Assembly: GCF_015645095.1 (NCBI RefSeq)
Contig: NZ_JADOTW010000008.1
Span: 1-64,000, forward strand
Direction: 5' to 3'
DNA length: 64,000 nt
From: Halomonas sp. 328
GTDB lineage: Bacteria > Pseudomonadota > Gammaproteobacteria > Pseudomonadales > Halomonadaceae
Shown here: piece after piece, positions 49,410 to 60,598 of the stretch
How the letters are laid out: each line of letters starts with the position of its first letter
Numbering within the stretch: position 1 is the first letter of the stretch
Notes under the pieces: model-generated
What the model saw: the letters and a program-made list of their open reading frames with translations, nothing else
The model's database searches: none
What the model was told of the DNA's origin: nothing
Position numbers and translations under genes: made by a program

Positions 49410-50318
49410 TCAGTCGCCGGCCTCGGAATAACCGTAGAGGTCGTGGCGACGCTGCTCGCGGAACTCCTCGAGCAGCCGTCGATAGCGCCGCGGCAGCTCG
49501 GTGCTGGAGTGGGTCACCAGGTAGAGGGTCTCGTGGACCACCTGGGGCAGGCTCAGCTCCTTGACCTGGCGCTGCCAGGGCGAGGTCTCCAGCACCAGCC
49601 GCGATACCACGCTGAAGCCCAGGCCCCGGGCCACCGCATCCATCACCATGGAGACCTCGTTGGTGAAGCCCTGCCGGGGACAGCGACTCATGGAGCGAAA
49701 CTCGTCCGGAAAATTGGCGCGCAGCAACTGGGTGGCGTGCTGCAGGCCGTCGGAATAGTTGACGAAGCCCAGGGCCACCAGGTCGGTCCAGCCGGTGCCG
49801 ATGAAATCCGCCGGCACCACCAGGCACAGCGGCTCCTGATGCCAGAGCTCGCAATTGAGCTCCGGATGACGCACCGGCTCGGTGACGATCCCCAGGTCGT
49901 GGCGACCGGCCAACACATCGGCGACGATCTCGCTGTTGAAGGCGAAGCTGTAGTTGACCGTCAGCCCGGTATGCATCTGCTGATAGCCGAGGATAAAGGG
50001 GTAGAACATCAACCCCACACTGCCCGGCGAGGCCAGGCGACATTCGCCGGAATCCAGCGACTCGTCGTCCAGGGAGTGGCAGAAATGCTCGTGTTCGGCG
50101 AACAGCTTGACCGCATAGTCATAGGTACGCCGCCCCGCCTCGGTCAGGGTAAAGCGCCGCCCGTGGCGGTTGAGCAGCGGCTTCTGCAGATACTGCTCCA
50201 GCTTGCGCACATGTTGACTGACCCCCGGCTGGGTCATCTCCAGGCGGCGCGCCGTCTGGGTGAAGCTGCCGGTCTCCACCAGGGTGATAAAGGTACGAAA
50301 ATAGAGCGCATTGAACAT
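49410..50318 (-). CDS. LysR-family transcriptional regulator
   Basis: This 302-aa LysR protein starts at the ATG at 50318 (MFNALYFRTFITLVETGSFTQTARRLEMTQPGVSQHVRKLE), giving the standard winged helix at 3-60. The longer ORF start is rejected since it adds a non-family leader. It is convergent with gcvP and divergent from ppnN, 193 bp away. Targets are unknown; regulation of ppnN or the gcv genes is possible but unsupported. Confidence 0.9.
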   Translation of the reverse strand: MFNALYFRTFITLVETGSFTQTARRLEMTQPGVSQHVRKLEQYLQKPLLNRHGRRFTLTEAGRRTYDYAVKLFAEHEHFCHSLDDESLDSGECRLASPGSVGLMFYPFILGYQQMHTGLTVNYSFAFNSEIVADVLAGRHDLGIVTEPVRHPELNCELWHQEPLCLVVPADFIGTGWTDLVALGFVNYSDGLQHATQLLRANFPDEFRSMSRCPRQGFTNEVSMVMDAVARGLGFSVVSRLVLETSPWQRQVKELSLPQVVHETLYLVTHSSTELPRRYRRLLEEFREQRRHDLYGYSEAGD

Positions 50319-50511
50319 GGGGCGGGGCCGCTTAAACCAAGGGAAAAGGCACGACAGCAAACGCCGATTCTACCAGAAGTGATGCCCGCTGGCAGCGCTG
50401 CGCTTATTGGTTGAATTCAGGCGCGAAGCCCGTGATACCATTCGAAAAGATCGTTAGCGCCTTCGGCAGGCGTCGCAACCCGCGGCGCCGCCCTCAGACA
50501 AGGAAGCCGCC

Positions 50512-51873
50512 ATGCCCGACACCATCTCCGCCACCATCTCCCCGGAAGGCAGCCTGGAGGTCCTCTCCCAGGCCGAGGTCAACCGCCTGCGTGACACCTC
50601 CTCCGCCGGCCTGCACGACCTGCTGCGCTGCTGTGCCCTGGCGGTCCTCAACTGCGGCAACCCCACCGACGATGGCCGCGCCGTGATGGAGACCTACCGC
50701 GACTTCGATATCGAGGTGCTCCAGGAGGATCGTGGCATCCGCCTCAAGCTGACCCATGCCCCGGCCGAAGCCTTCGTCGACGGCAAGATGATTCGCGGCA
50801 TCCGCGAGCTGCTCTCCGCCGTGCTGCGGGACGTGGTCTACGTCTACAACGAGATCCAGACCCAGCGCCGCTTCGACCTCTCCACCGGCGAGGGGACCAC
50901 CAATGCGGTCTTCCATATCCTGCGCAAGGCCGGCGCCCTCAAGCCGGGGCGCGACCCCAGCCTGGTGGTCTGCTGGGGCGGCCACTCCATCAGTCGCGAG
51001 GAGTACGAGTACACCAAGGACGTGGGCTACCACCTGGGCCTGCGCGACATGGACATCTGTACCGGCTGCGGCCCTGGCGCCATGAAGGGCCCCATGAAGG
51101 GCGCCAATGTGGCCCATGCCAAGCAGCGCCGCAAGGAGGGCCGCTACCTGGGGATCTCGGAGCCGGGCATCATCGCCGCCGAATCGCCCAACCCCATCGT
51201 CAACGAGCTGGTGATCATGCCGGACATCGAGAAGCGCCTGGAGGCCTTCGTGCGGGTCGGTCACGGCATCCTGGTGTTCCCGGGCGGGGTGGGCACCGCC
51301 GAAGAGATCCTCTATCTGCTGGGCATCCTGCTGCACCCCGATAACCGGGAGATCCCCTTCCCGGTGGTCTTCACCGGGCCGGCCAACAGCGCCGACTACT
51401 TCGCCCGCATCGATGAATTCCTCGCCTATACCCTGGGCGAGGAGGCGCGCAGCCGCTACCAGATCCTGATCGACGACCCGACCGGCGTGGCTCGGGCCAT
51501 GCGCCGCGGCATCGACGAGGTCACCGCCTTCCGTCGCGAACAGCAGGACGCCTTCTACTACAACTGGCGCCTGACCATCGACCGCGACTTCCAGGCCCCC
51601 TTCGAACCCACCCACGAGGCCATGGCGAGCCTGGCCCTCAACCGCGACCTACCGGTCCATGAGCTGGCTGCCAACCTGCGTCGCGCCTTCTCGGGCATCG
51701 TCGCCGGCAACGTGAAGGACAAGGGCGTGCGGGCCATCGAGGCCAAAGGCCCCTTCCGTCTCAGCGCCGAACCCGAGCTGATGCGTCGCCTGGACGAGCT
51801 GTTGACCTCCTTCGTCGGCCAGGGCCGCATGAAGCTCAGCGGCGACTACGTGCCCTGCTATACGCTGGGGTAA
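50512..51873 (+). CDS. ppnN: PpnN-type nucleotide 5'-monophosphate nucleosidase (LOG family)
   Basis: PpnN (YgdH) cleaves purine and pyrimidine 5'-monophosphates to base plus ribose-5-phosphate, and in E. coli is stimulated by (p)ppGpp. The 453-aa protein has an N-terminal PpnN-specific domain, the LOG core with WGGHSISREEYEY and FPGGVGTAEEI, and the C-terminal YgdH region. AAGGAAG precedes the ATG. It is a single gene with a good terminator. Confidence 0.94.
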   Translation: MPDTISATISPEGSLEVLSQAEVNRLRDTSSAGLHDLLRCCALAVLNCGNPTDDGRAVMETYRDFDIEVLQEDRGIRLKLTHAPAEAFVDGKMIRGIRELLSAVLRDVVYVYNEIQTQRRFDLSTGEGTTNAVFHILRKAGALKPGRDPSLVVCWGGHSISREEYEYTKDVGYHLGLRDMDICTGCGPGAMKGPMKGANVAHAKQRRKEGRYLGISEPGIIAAESPNPIVNELVIMPDIEKRLEAFVRVGHGILVFPGGVGTAEEILYLLGILLHPDNREIPFPVVFTGPANSADYFARIDEFLAYTLGEEARSRYQILIDDPTGVARAMRRGIDEVTAFRREQQDAFYYNWRLTIDRDFQAPFEPTHEAMASLALNRDLPVHELAANLRRAFSGIVAGNVKDKGVRAIEAKGPFRLSAEPELMRRLDELLTSFVGQGRMKLSGDYVPCYTLG

Positions 51874-51899
51874 GAAAAGAAGAGGGAAGAGAAGACAGG

Positions 51900-51937
51900 A
51901 GGCGCCAGGAGCCGGACGAGGCTCCTGGCGCCTTTTC
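51900..51937. terminator. Terminator of ppnN
   Basis: The 14-bp stem AGGCGCCAGGAGCC with loop GGACGA ends in TTTT on the plus strand. It also precedes the stop of the converging membrane-protein gene. Confidence 0.85.
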
Positions 51938-51942
51938 GTGGA

Positions 51943-52311
51943 TCAGGCGCCCTCGCGCTTCCACCAGAGCCCCATCACATGCAGCAGCAGGCCCAGGGTC
52001 AGGCCGTGGGAGAGCAACTGCTGCCAACCGACCCAGGCGGAGGCCAGGGCATACCAGGCGGTCATCAGCGCCAGGCCGGTGCCCAGCCCGTAGGCCAGGC
52101 GACGCAGCAATCCGGGCACTTCGCGTCGGGCCTCGACGGCCAGCAGACGCCAGTGGCTCAGCGCCACGACGGCCACCACCGCGGCGGCCAGGGAGAGCAG
52201 CAGTAGCTGCGAGCGGTGCCCGCCCTGCAGGTAGCGCGGCAGGGTACCCAGCATGGCGGCGAGCAGCCCCACCAGGATACTGAGACGTTCGGGATTGGGA
52301 GTGGCCAGCAT
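51943..52311 (-). CDS. Small hydrophobic membrane protein, unknown
   Basis: This 122-aa protein has about four hydrophobic segments (LSILVGLLAAMLGTLPRYL, LLLLSLAAAVVAVVAL, GTGLALMTAWYALASAW, GLTLGLLLHVMGLW). I do not recognise a family. The ATG at 52311 overlaps the flavodoxin stop (TGATG), so it is probably translated by coupling. Its link to the flavodoxin suggests a membrane partner, but this is only context. Confidence 0.72.
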   Translation of the reverse strand: MLATPNPERLSILVGLLAAMLGTLPRYLQGGHRSQLLLLSLAAAVVAVVALSHWRLLAVEARREVPGLLRRLAYGLGTGLALMTAWYALASAWVGWQQLLSHGLTLGLLLHVMGLWWKREGA

Positions 52312-52775
52312 CAGGCCTCCTGCAGTTGCTGCTCGGCGATCCACGCCTCGGCCCAGGGCAGGGCCGCATCGTCGGCCATGAAGGTCTCCATGGCGTCCAC
52401 CTCCAGCCGCTCGCCGAGGCGGCTGGCCCCCTGGTCGGCCAGCAGCGCATCCAGACTCCGACCAGCACCGCAGAAGGTATCGACGTAGGAGCTGTCGCCG
52501 AGGGCGATCACCCCGTAGCGCAGTCCCACCAGGCCGGGGCTCTGCTCCTCGAGCTCCCTCACCAGGGGGACGATATTGCCGGGGAAGTCGCCACTGCCGG
52601 TGGTGGAGACACAGAACAGCGCCAGATCGGGCCTGTCATCGACCAGATCGGCCAGACTGGCCTGCTCCAGCACGGTCACCTGATATCCGGCCTGTTCGAA
52701 GAGCGGCTTGAGCTGCTCGGCGACGTCCAGGGCGCCGCCATACATGGTTCCGACGAAGATCTTGAGCGTGGGCAT
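52311..52775 (-). CDS. mioC: MioC-type flavodoxin
   Basis: This 154-aa flavodoxin-fold FMN protein is of the MioC type. The FMN phosphate loop is VGTMYGGALDVA (about residues 8-19), followed by STTGSGDFPGN and GDSSYVDTFCGAGRSLD. MioC in E. coli helps biotin synthase; general electron transfer is likely. In E. coli mioC lies beside oriC but no dnaA or gid genes are near here. Weak ribosome site before the ATG. Confidence 0.87.
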   Translation of the reverse strand: MPTLKIFVGTMYGGALDVAEQLKPLFEQAGYQVTVLEQASLADLVDDRPDLALFCVSTTGSGDFPGNIVPLVRELEEQSPGLVGLRYGVIALGDSSYVDTFCGAGRSLDALLADQGASRLGERLEVDAMETFMADDAALPWAEAWIAEQQLQEA

Positions 52776-52974
52776 GGGCTTGCTTTGCTTGAGGAATTTG
52801 CTCGGATATTACCATAGCCGCGGCCGAGACCGAATCCACCGAAGGGGTGAGTCGCTGTCCAGCACCCAGATCAAGGAAGGCTCGCTTCTCGCTGCGGCAT
52901 TGCGTCGCGCCTGCGACGCTGAATGCCCGCGGCGAGAGCGGTAAAATGCGCCTTATTTGCCGCCGGGAGGCACT

Positions 52975-53184
52975 ATGCTGGAGACCTTCGAGGCCTGGAT
53001 CACGCCGATCATGATCGGCACCCTGATCCTCTTCATGACCTTTATCATCTGGGATCTGTCACGCCGCTCCAAGGCCGGCAAGTTCGGCACCCTCATGCTG
53101 TTTATCGTGCTGGGCGCCGGCATGATGGGGTATCTCTTCAAGGTGATCATCACTTACCTGATGGAGGGAGGCGGTATCGTCTAG
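52975..53184 (+). CDS. DUF2788 membrane protein
   Basis: A 69-aa protein with two transmembrane helices (ITPIMIGTLILFMTFIIW and LMLFIVLGAGMMGYLFKVII) and a short basic loop. Sequence matches the DUF2788 pattern from gammaproteobacteria; the function is unknown. Start at 52975 has GGGAGG five bases upstream. Confidence 0.8.
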   Translation: MLETFEAWITPIMIGTLILFMTFIIWDLSRRSKAGKFGTLMLFIVLGAGMMGYLFKVIITYLMEGGGIV

Positions 53185-53200
53185 GCCACCTACTCCCTAG

Positions 53201-53242
53201 ACGACGAGGCCCCGGCAGCTTGCGCTGCCGGGGCCTCGTCGT
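53201..53242. terminator. Terminator after DUF2788 gene
   Basis: A perfect 19-bp stem with loop TTGC (arms 53201-53219 and 53224-53242) lies between converging stops of the DUF2788 gene and ihfA. No T-run follows. Confidence 0.8.
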
Positions 53243-53258
53243 GAACGGAGTCAGTGCA

Positions 53259-53564
53259 TCAGACGTCGGGGGTACCCTCGAAGCCACCCACGCGGCTCTT
53301 GAGCTTCTGCCCCGGGCGGAAGGTCACCACCCGTCGCGCCGAGATGGGAATCTCCTCCCCGGTCTTGGGGTTGCGACCCGGTCGTTCCCGCTTGTCGCGC
53401 AGGTCGAAGTTGCCGAACCCCGACAGCTTGACCTGCTCGTTCTCCCGCAGGCAACCGCGGATCTCCTCGAAGAAGGTCTCCACCATCGCCTTGGCATCCC
53501 GCTTGGAGAGCCCCAGCTCCACGTGCAGGTGTTCGGCGAGCTCCGCCTTGGTCAATGCTCCCAT
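53259..53564 (-). CDS. ihfA: Integration host factor alpha subunit
   Basis: IhfA pairs with IhfB to bend DNA at specific sites. The start at the ATG at 53564, preceded by GAGGGAG, gives 101 aa: [25 protein letters not shown]. The DNA-binding arm [32 protein letters not shown] contains the tip proline. It follows pheT by 50 bp, the usual gammaproteobacterial order. Confidence 0.97.
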   Translation of the reverse strand: MGALTKAELAEHLHVELGLSKRDAKAMVETFFEEIRGCLRENEQVKLSGFGNFDLRDKRERPGRNPKTGEEIPISARRVVTFRPGQKLKSRVGGFEGTPDV

Positions 53565-53614
53565 GGTCACTCCCTCGTGCTGGACGTCGCGCCCTCGCTC
53601 CGTGTCCATCGGCG

Positions 53615-55996
53615 TCAGCCTCGCAGCCTGGCGCCGAAGCGCGACCCGGACTCGGCCACGATCGCATCGACTAACTGATTGATTTCATCATCATTCAGCG
53701 TGCGCGAAGGATGCTGCCAGGTCAAGCCCAGGGCGACACTCTTGTGGCCCGGCTCGACCCCCTGCCCCTGGTAGACATCGAACAGCCGCAGTTCCTGGAG
53801 CCAGTCGCCGGCCTGCTCGCGCAGGCAGTCGAGCAGCGCCTGGATCGGCAGGTCATCGGCCACCAGGAAGGCCAGATCGCGGCGCACCTCCGGGTAGCGG
53901 GAGAGCGGCGCGAAGGCCGGCAGCTTGCCGTGGGTCAGGGCGTCGAGACGCACCTCGAAGAGGACCGCATCCGCCTTGAGGCCCAGGCTTGCCTTGGCCG
54001 CGGGATGCAGGGTGCCGATCCAGCCGGCCTCCTCGCCGCGATGCAGGAGCCGCGCGCTCTGGCCCGGGTGCAGGGCGCTATGGGTGGCCGGCTCGAAGCG
54101 CCACGCCTCGGGCTCGCCGCCGAGGGCCAGCAGGCTCTCCAGGTCACCCTTGAGATCGAAGAAATCGACCTTCTCCTTGGCGCCACACCAGCCTTCCGGG
54201 TCACGACTGCCGCTGACCAGGCCACCCAGCATGGGGATCTGGTGCAGGTCGTCCAGCTCGCCACGGAACACCAGACCGCTCTCGAACAGCCGCACCCGAT
54301 TCTGCTGGCGGTTGAGGTTATGCTCGAAGGCCTTGATCAGGCCCGGGAAGAGGCTCGCCCGCATCACCGCCATGTCGCTGGAGATGGGGTTGGCCAGGCG
54401 CGGCGAGACCGCCTCGGGGAGCAGGGTCGCCTGCAGCTCCGGGGCCACGAAGCTGTAGGTGATCGCCTCCTGGTAGCCCCGGGCCACCAGCTGGCGACGC
54501 AGGCGGGCCAGCGGCTGGCGGCTCTCGCCATCGGGACGCAGCGCCAGGCGTGCCGCCGGGCGACGCACCGGCAGGCGGTTGTAACCGTAGATCCGCGCCA
54601 CCTCCTCGATCAGGTCCTCCTCGATGGCGAGATCGAAGCGCCAGGAGGGGACTTCGGCCTCCCAGCCCGATTCGACGGCATCCACCGCCAGGCCCAGCCG
54701 GGTCAGGATCTCCGCCACCTCGGCATCATCGAGTTCGAGACCCAGGGCCTGGGCGAGGCGCGCCTTGCGCAGGATCACGCGGCGCTCGGCGGGCAGATGG
54801 GCGGGGCTCGCCGCCTCCACCACCGGGCCCGGCTCGCCGCCGACGATCTCCAGCAGTAACTGGGTCGCCCGCTCCATGGCGCGTCGGGCCAGGGTCGGAT
54901 CGACGCCCCGCTCGAAGCGGTGGGAGGCATCGGTGTGCAGGCCGTAGGAGCGCGCCTGGCCGGCCACCGCCAGCTGGGTGAAGAAGGCCGACTCCAGGAA
55001 GATGTCCCGGGTCTCGGCATTGACGCCGGAGTGCTCGCCGCCCATCACTCCGGCGATGGCCAGGGGGCCGCGACCGTCGGCGATCACCAGGGTCTCGGCG
55101 CGCAGGGTGATCTCCTGGCCATCCAGCAGCACCAGGCGCTCGCCCTCCCGGGCCAGACGCACCTGGATCCCCTCATGGAGATTGGCACGATCGAAGGCGT
55201 GCAGGGGCTGGCCCAGCTCGAGCATCACGTAGTTGGTGATATCCACCACCGCATCGATGCTGCGCAGGCCGCTACGCCGCAGTCGTTCGACCATCCATAG
55301 CGGGGTCGGCGCGCCGACGTCGACGCCCTGGATCAGCCGGCCCAGGTAGCGGGGGCAGCGCTCGGGGTCGCTCACCGCGACCGGAAAGGTCGCCTCGTGG
55401 GTCGCGGCCACCGGCGCCTCGGCGGGTCCCACCACCGGCAGGCGGTTGAGGACGCCGACCTCCCGGGCCAGGCCCTGGAGGCTCAGGCAGTCGCCCCGGT
55501 TGGGCGTCAGGTCCACCTCGATGGCGTGATCGTCGAGGCCCATGTAGGCGCGAAAGTCCTCGCCCACCGGGGCATCCGCGGGCAGCACCAGAATCCCCGC
55601 GGAAGTCTCCTCGGCCAGGCCCAGCTCGGAGGCGGAGCAGATCATGCCGTGTGAGGCCTGGCCGCGTAGCTTGGCCTTCTTGATCTTGAAGTCGCCGGGC
55701 AGCAGCGCACCGACCCGGGCGAAGGCGATCTTCTGGCCGGCGGCCACATTGGGGGCCCCACACACCACCTGCACCGGGGCCTCGCCACCGTCATTGACCT
55801 GACAGACATTGAGCTTGTCGGCATCCGGATGCTGGCTCTTCTCGATGACCTCGGCCACCACCACGCCGGAGAAGGCCGGCGCCACCGGCTCCACGGCATC
55901 CACCTCCAGGCCGGCCATGGTGATCTGATCGGCCAGTGCCTGGGTCGCCACGCTGGGAGAGACCCACTCGCGCAGCCACTGTTCGGAAAATTTCAT
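53615..55996 (-). CDS. pheT: Phenylalanyl-tRNA synthetase beta subunit
   Basis: PheT pairs with PheS in the alpha2beta2 enzyme that charges tRNA-Phe. The 793-aa protein has an N-terminal tRNA-binding OB domain ([22 protein letters not shown]), the B3/B4 editing domain (about 200-400) and a C-terminal anticodon-recognition fold (about 700-793). It follows pheS by 30 bp. AGGATT precedes the ATG. Confidence 0.97.
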   Translation of the reverse strand: MKFSEQWLREWVSPSVATQALADQITMAGLEVDAVEPVAPAFSGVVVAEVIEKSQHPDADKLNVCQVNDGGEAPVQVVCGAPNVAAGQKIAFARVGALLPGDFKIKKAKLRGQASHGMICSASELGLAEETSAGILVLPADAPVGEDFRAYMGLDDHAIEVDLTPNRGDCLSLQGLAREVGVLNRLPVVGPAEAPVAATHEATFPVAVSDPERCPRYLGRLIQGVDVGAPTPLWMVERLRRSGLRSIDAVVDITNYVMLELGQPLHAFDRANLHEGIQVRLAREGERLVLLDGQEITLRAETLVIADGRGPLAIAGVMGGEHSGVNAETRDIFLESAFFTQLAVAGQARSYGLHTDASHRFERGVDPTLARRAMERATQLLLEIVGGEPGPVVEAASPAHLPAERRVILRKARLAQALGLELDDAEVAEILTRLGLAVDAVESGWEAEVPSWRFDLAIEEDLIEEVARIYGYNRLPVRRPAARLALRPDGESRQPLARLRRQLVARGYQEAITYSFVAPELQATLLPEAVSPRLANPISSDMAVMRASLFPGLIKAFEHNLNRQQNRVRLFESGLVFRGELDDLHQIPMLGGLVSGSRDPEGWCGAKEKVDFFDLKGDLESLLALGGEPEAWRFEPATHSALHPGQSARLLHRGEEAGWIGTLHPAAKASLGLKADAVLFEVRLDALTHGKLPAFAPLSRYPEVRRDLAFLVADDLPIQALLDCLREQAGDWLQELRLFDVYQGQGVEPGHKSVALGLTWQHPSRTLNDDEINQLVDAIVAESGSRFGARLRG

Positions 55997-56026
55997 GACG
56001 AATCCTGTGTTGAGCGGTCCGGGTTA

Positions 56027-57091
<1,065 letters not shown>

Positions 57092-57097
57092 TCAGAT

Positions 57098-57132
57098 AAA
57101 AAAACAGGGGAAGAGCGGCTGCTCTTCCCCTG
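57098..57132 (-). terminator. Attenuator-like intrinsic terminator upstream of pheST
   Basis: On the minus strand a 12-bp stem (CAGGGGAAGAGC, loop AGCC) is followed by seven T's. It lies between rplT and pheS. A preceding imperfect hairpin (57142-57177) could compete with it. No Phe-rich leader peptide like E. coli pheM is seen, so control by Phe-tRNA is not proved. Confidence 0.8.
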
Positions 57133-57191
57133 GAACCTTCGCAGGAGGCACCCCGCCGGTCTGGCGAGGCGCTCCTGTGGGTCGGTCACAC

Positions 57192-57545
57192 TTACTGGGC
57201 AGCCTTGGCCTTCTCGACGATGGCGGCAAAGGCGGCTTTTTCGTGAACCGCGAGATCGGCCAGGACCTTACGGTCGATCTCGATGCCCGCCTTCTTCAGG
57301 CCGGCGATGAAGCGGCTGTAGGACAGGCCGTTCTGACGGGATGCGGCGTTGATACGCGCGATCCACAGGGCACGGAACTGACGCTTGCGCTGACGACGGT
57401 CGCGGTAGGCGTACTGACCGGCCTTGATGACGGCCTGCTTGGCGACGCGGAAGACCCGCGAACGGGCACCGTAGTAACCCTTGGCCTGCTTCAGAATCTT
57501 CTTGTGACGGCGACGTGCGACGACACCACGCTTGACACGAGTCAT
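57192..57545 (-). CDS. rplT: 50S ribosomal protein L20
   Basis: The 117-aa L20 opens [39 protein letters not shown], the standard N-terminus. L20 is an early 50S assembly protein and also represses its own operon in several bacteria. AGGAG precedes the ATG. It follows rpmI by 39 bp. Confidence 0.99.
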   Translation of the reverse strand: MTRVKRGVVARRRHKKILKQAKGYYGARSRVFRVAKQAVIKAGQYAYRDRRQRKRQFRALWIARINAASRQNGLSYSRFIAGLKKAGIEIDRKVLADLAVHEKAAFAAIVEKAKAAQ

Positions 57546-57584
57546 GGCTTTCTCCTGACGTTAGAAATGGTCGACCAAAAGGGC

Positions 57585-57779
57585 TTACAGATTCGGCAGC
57601 ATGCGCTGAATCAGGGCCTTATCGGCGTCGTGGATCTGCTTCATCCCACGCAGCTGACGCTTACGCTTGGTGGACTTCTTGGTCAGGATGTGGCTACGGA
57701 ACGACTGCTTGTGCTTGAAGCCATTGGCGGTCTTCTTGAAGCGCTTGGCAGCGCCGCTGTTGCTCTTGATCTTCGGCAT
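57585..57779 (-). CDS. rpmI: 50S ribosomal protein L35
   Basis: The 64-aa L35 reads [27 protein letters not shown], with the usual basic composition. I start at the ATG at 57779, after CGGAG; the longer ORF is an upstream read-through. It lies between infC and rplT. The 107-bp spacer from infC holds a stem (CCCTCGC...GCGAGGG) that could bind L20 for autoregulation; this is inference from E. coli. Confidence 0.98.
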   Translation of the reverse strand: MPKIKSNSGAAKRFKKTANGFKHKQSFRSHILTKKSTKRKRQLRGMKQIHDADKALIQRMLPNL

Positions 57780-57886
57780 GAGGGACAACTCCGCTCGAAA
57801 TTTTTCAGAAAACCCAAGGCCTGCCCTCGCCTTCCGGGGAAAGCGAGGGCCCGTTGACTTGCCCATGGATCACTTCTTGTCGACGA

Positions 57887-58426
57887 TCACTTCTTCTTGG
57901 GAGCAAGAATCATGATCATCTGGCGCCCTTCCATCTTGGGGAAGGACTCCACGCTACCGATCTCCTCGAGATCGGCGGCGATCCGCTCCATCAGCTTGCG
58001 GCCGATGTCCTGGTGGGCCATTTCACGTCCCCGGAAGCGCAGGGTGACTTTCCCCTTGTCGCCCCCTTCGAGGAAGCGAGTCAGGTTCTTCAGCTTCACC
58101 TGATAGTCGCCCTCGTCGGTCCCGGGTCGGAACTTGACCTCCTTGACCTGGATCTGCTTGGTCTTCTTCTTCTGCGCCGCCTTCTGCTTCTTCTGCTCGA
58201 AGACGAACTTGCCGTAGTCCATGATCTTGCAGACGATGGGGTCGGCATTGGAGATCTGTACGAGGTCGAGACCCGCGGCTTCGGCCTTCTCCAGGGCTTC
58301 CTGGGTAGAGACGATGCCCAGCTGTTCGCCATCGGCATCGATGAGGCGAACCTGGTCTTCGGTGATACGCTCGTTCATTGGCGGACGCTTGTCCTGGACG
58401 CGCCCTCGCTGATTATTACGCTTGAT
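57887..58426 (-). CDS. infC: Translation initiation factor IF-3, with apparent AUC start
   Basis: IF-3 binds the 30S subunit and checks the start codon. The first ATG (58378) gives 163 aa, but the frame stays open upstream and reads [21 protein letters not shown], a normal IF-3 N-terminus, starting at ATC (58426-58424) with GGAG eight bases before. That gives 179 aa, the family length. Rare AUU/AUC starts are the known basis of IF-3 autocontrol. Core segments [17 protein letters not shown] and [16 protein letters not shown] are present. thrS ends 31 bp upstream. Confidence 0.92.
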   Translation of the reverse strand: MKRNNQRGRVQDKRPPMNERITEDQVRLIDADGEQLGIVSTQEALEKAEAAGLDLVQISNADPIVCKIMDYGKFVFEQKKQKAAQKKKTKQIQVKEVKFRPGTDEGDYQVKLKNLTRFLEGGDKGKVTLRFRGREMAHQDIGRKLMERIAADLEEIGSVESFPKMEGRQMIMILAPKKK

Positions 58427-58457
58427 CGCTAAATCTCCGTTCTGAGTGACGTTGTCA

Positions 58458-60356
58458 TTATAACCCCTCGGCGGTCAGCCGAGCGAGCAGGTCATCGACC
58501 TTTATGCTGCCGAGATCCTCGCCACTGCGGGTACGCACGGCAACAGCGCCGGATTCGACTTCCTTATCCCCCACCACCAAGAGGTAGGGGACCTTCTGCA
58601 ACGTATGCTCCCGGATTTTAAAGCCGATCTTCTCGTTCCTCAAGTCCGCCTTGGCCCGGGCGCCGATTTTCTGCAGCCGCCGCTCGAGATCGAGCACATA
58701 ATCACGCTGGGCATCGGTGATATTGAGGATCGCCACCTGCTGGGGCGCCAGCCACAGCGGCATGGCGCCGGCGTAGTGTTCGATCAGGATGCCCAGGAAG
58801 CGCTCGAAGGAACCGAGGATGGCCCGGTGCAGCATGACCGGCGTCTGGCGCGCCCCCTCCTCGTCCACGTACTGGGCACCGAGGCGCCCCGGCAGGTTGA
58901 AGTCGAGCTGCAGGGTGCCGCACTGCCAGACCCGATTGAGGCAGTCACGCAGGGAGAATTCGATCTTGGGCCCGTAGAAGGCCCCTTCCCCCGGCTGCAG
59001 CTCCCAGGCGAGGCCGGTGCTGTCGAGGGCGGCCTCGAGGCCCGCCTCGGCGCGATCCCACATTTCCGGCTCACCCAGGAAGTCGTCGGGCCGCGTGGAG
59101 AGCTTGAGCTCCACGTCCTCGAAGCCGAGCTCCCGGTAGACCTCGAGAGTCAGGGCGATGAAGGCCTCGGCCTCGGCCTGGATCTGCCCCTCGGTACAGA
59201 AGATATGCGCATCGTCCTGGGTGAAGCCACGCACCCGCATCAGGCCGTGCAGGGCCCCGGAGGGCTCGTTGCGGTGACAGCTGCCGAACTCCGCCAGGCG
59301 CAGCGGCAGGTCCCGGTAGCTCTTCAGGCCCTGGTTGAACACCTGGACGTGGCAGGGGCAGTTCATCGGCTTCACCGCATAGTCGCGCTTCTCCGACTCG
59401 GTGGTGAACATCAGCTCGCTGTAGTGCCCCCAGTGTCCCGACTTCTTCCACAGGGAGAGGTCCACCACCTGGGGGGTCTTGATCTCCTGGTAACCGTTGG
59501 CGATCTGCACCCGGCGCATGTACTGCTCCAGCGCCTGGTACATGGTCCAGCCATTGGGGTGCCAGAAGACCATCCCCGGTGCCTCTTCCTGGAGGTGGAA
59601 GAGGTCGAGCTTCTTGGCCAGCTTGCGGTGATCGCGCTTCTCCGCCTCCTCGAGGCGCTTGAGGTAGGCCTTGAGCGCCTTCTTGTCGCCCCAGGCGGTG
59701 CCGTAGATGCGCGTCAGCATCGGCTTGGAGGCATCGCCCCGCCAGTAGGCGCCGGCCAGCTTGGTCAGCTTGAACGACTTGAGGTGCCGGGTGTTGGGCA
59801 CATGGGGCCCCCGACACATGTCGGTGTACTCTTCGTGGTGATAGAGGCGGATGGTCTCGCCTTCGGGAATCTCGCGGACGATCTCCTGTTTGTAGGGCTC
59901 GTCGCGATGCAGGAAGGTGAGCATCGCCTTGTCGCGATCCACGTACTCGCGCACCACATCGTAGCCGGTATCGATCAGCGCCTTCATGCGCTGCTCGATG
60001 GCCTCGAGGTCCTCCGGTGTCACCGAGCGGCCGAAATCCACGTCATAGTAGAAGCCGTCGTCGATCACCGGGCCGATGGCCATCTTGGCCTCGGGGTAGA
60101 GCTGCTTGACGGCATGCCCGATCAGGTGGGCACAGGAGTGACGAATCACTTCCAGCCCTTCGGCATCGCGGGCGGTCAGGATCGCCACCTCGGCGTCATG
60201 GTCGATCACATCGGCGGCATCCACGGCCACGCCGTCGATCTTGCCGGCCACGCAGGCCTTGGCCAGGCCGGGGCCGATGGACTCGGCGAGTTCCATCACC
60301 GTGAGGGGGGCATCGAAGGATTTCTGGGTGCCGTCGGGCAGAGTAACGATGGGCAT
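58458..60356 (-). CDS. thrS: Threonyl-tRNA synthetase
   Basis: This class II synthetase (632 aa) charges tRNA-Thr. An N-terminal TGS domain ([20 protein letters not shown]) leads to the editing domain with [24 protein letters not shown], the catalytic core with [27 protein letters not shown]-type segments, and a C-terminal anticodon domain. AAGGA precedes the ATG. It leads thrS-infC-rpmI-rplT-pheST-ihfA. Confidence 0.98.
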   Translation of the reverse strand: MPIVTLPDGTQKSFDAPLTVMELAESIGPGLAKACVAGKIDGVAVDAADVIDHDAEVAILTARDAEGLEVIRHSCAHLIGHAVKQLYPEAKMAIGPVIDDGFYYDVDFGRSVTPEDLEAIEQRMKALIDTGYDVVREYVDRDKAMLTFLHRDEPYKQEIVREIPEGETIRLYHHEEYTDMCRGPHVPNTRHLKSFKLTKLAGAYWRGDASKPMLTRIYGTAWGDKKALKAYLKRLEEAEKRDHRKLAKKLDLFHLQEEAPGMVFWHPNGWTMYQALEQYMRRVQIANGYQEIKTPQVVDLSLWKKSGHWGHYSELMFTTESEKRDYAVKPMNCPCHVQVFNQGLKSYRDLPLRLAEFGSCHRNEPSGALHGLMRVRGFTQDDAHIFCTEGQIQAEAEAFIALTLEVYRELGFEDVELKLSTRPDDFLGEPEMWDRAEAGLEAALDSTGLAWELQPGEGAFYGPKIEFSLRDCLNRVWQCGTLQLDFNLPGRLGAQYVDEEGARQTPVMLHRAILGSFERFLGILIEHYAGAMPLWLAPQQVAILNITDAQRDYVLDLERRLQKIGARAKADLRNEKIGFKIREHTLQKVPYLLVVGDKEVESGAVAVRTRSGEDLGSIKVDDLLARLTAEGL

Positions 60357-60551
60357 TGCTTATCCTTAACGCGCAGTGGTGGGCCATACCAGGGCTCACG
60401 TGTCGCAGGTCAGAAAATGAAGGGGGCATTCGAGCCACCGGGGCGCCCCAACCAAGGGCGACGGCCGACCGAAGCTACCGGTAGCACCGAGGACTCGAAG
60501 AGCAGAGACTTTAGCAGATCTGGATAGGCTCGCGCCATGGCCCCAACGAAA

Positions 60552-60575
60552 CAGGGGTGCCCGAAGGCACCCCTG
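60552..60575 (-). terminator. Terminator of the OmpA-family gene
   Basis: A 10-bp stem (CAGGGGTGCC, loop read on the minus strand as TTCG) is 24 bp past the OmpA-like stop and followed by TTTCGTT on the minus strand. Confidence 0.75.
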
Positions 60576-60598
60576 AGATCGCGGCGAAAGCGACGTGC

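Noticed and set aside
52311-52975. oriC next to mioC
   Set aside because: There is no dnaA, gidA or cluster of DnaA boxes here; mioC linkage to oriC is specific to enterics.
60357-60598. tRNA gene in the spacer upstream of thrS
   Set aside because: No TTC-loop or acceptor stem pattern was found. None was seen anywhere in the window.
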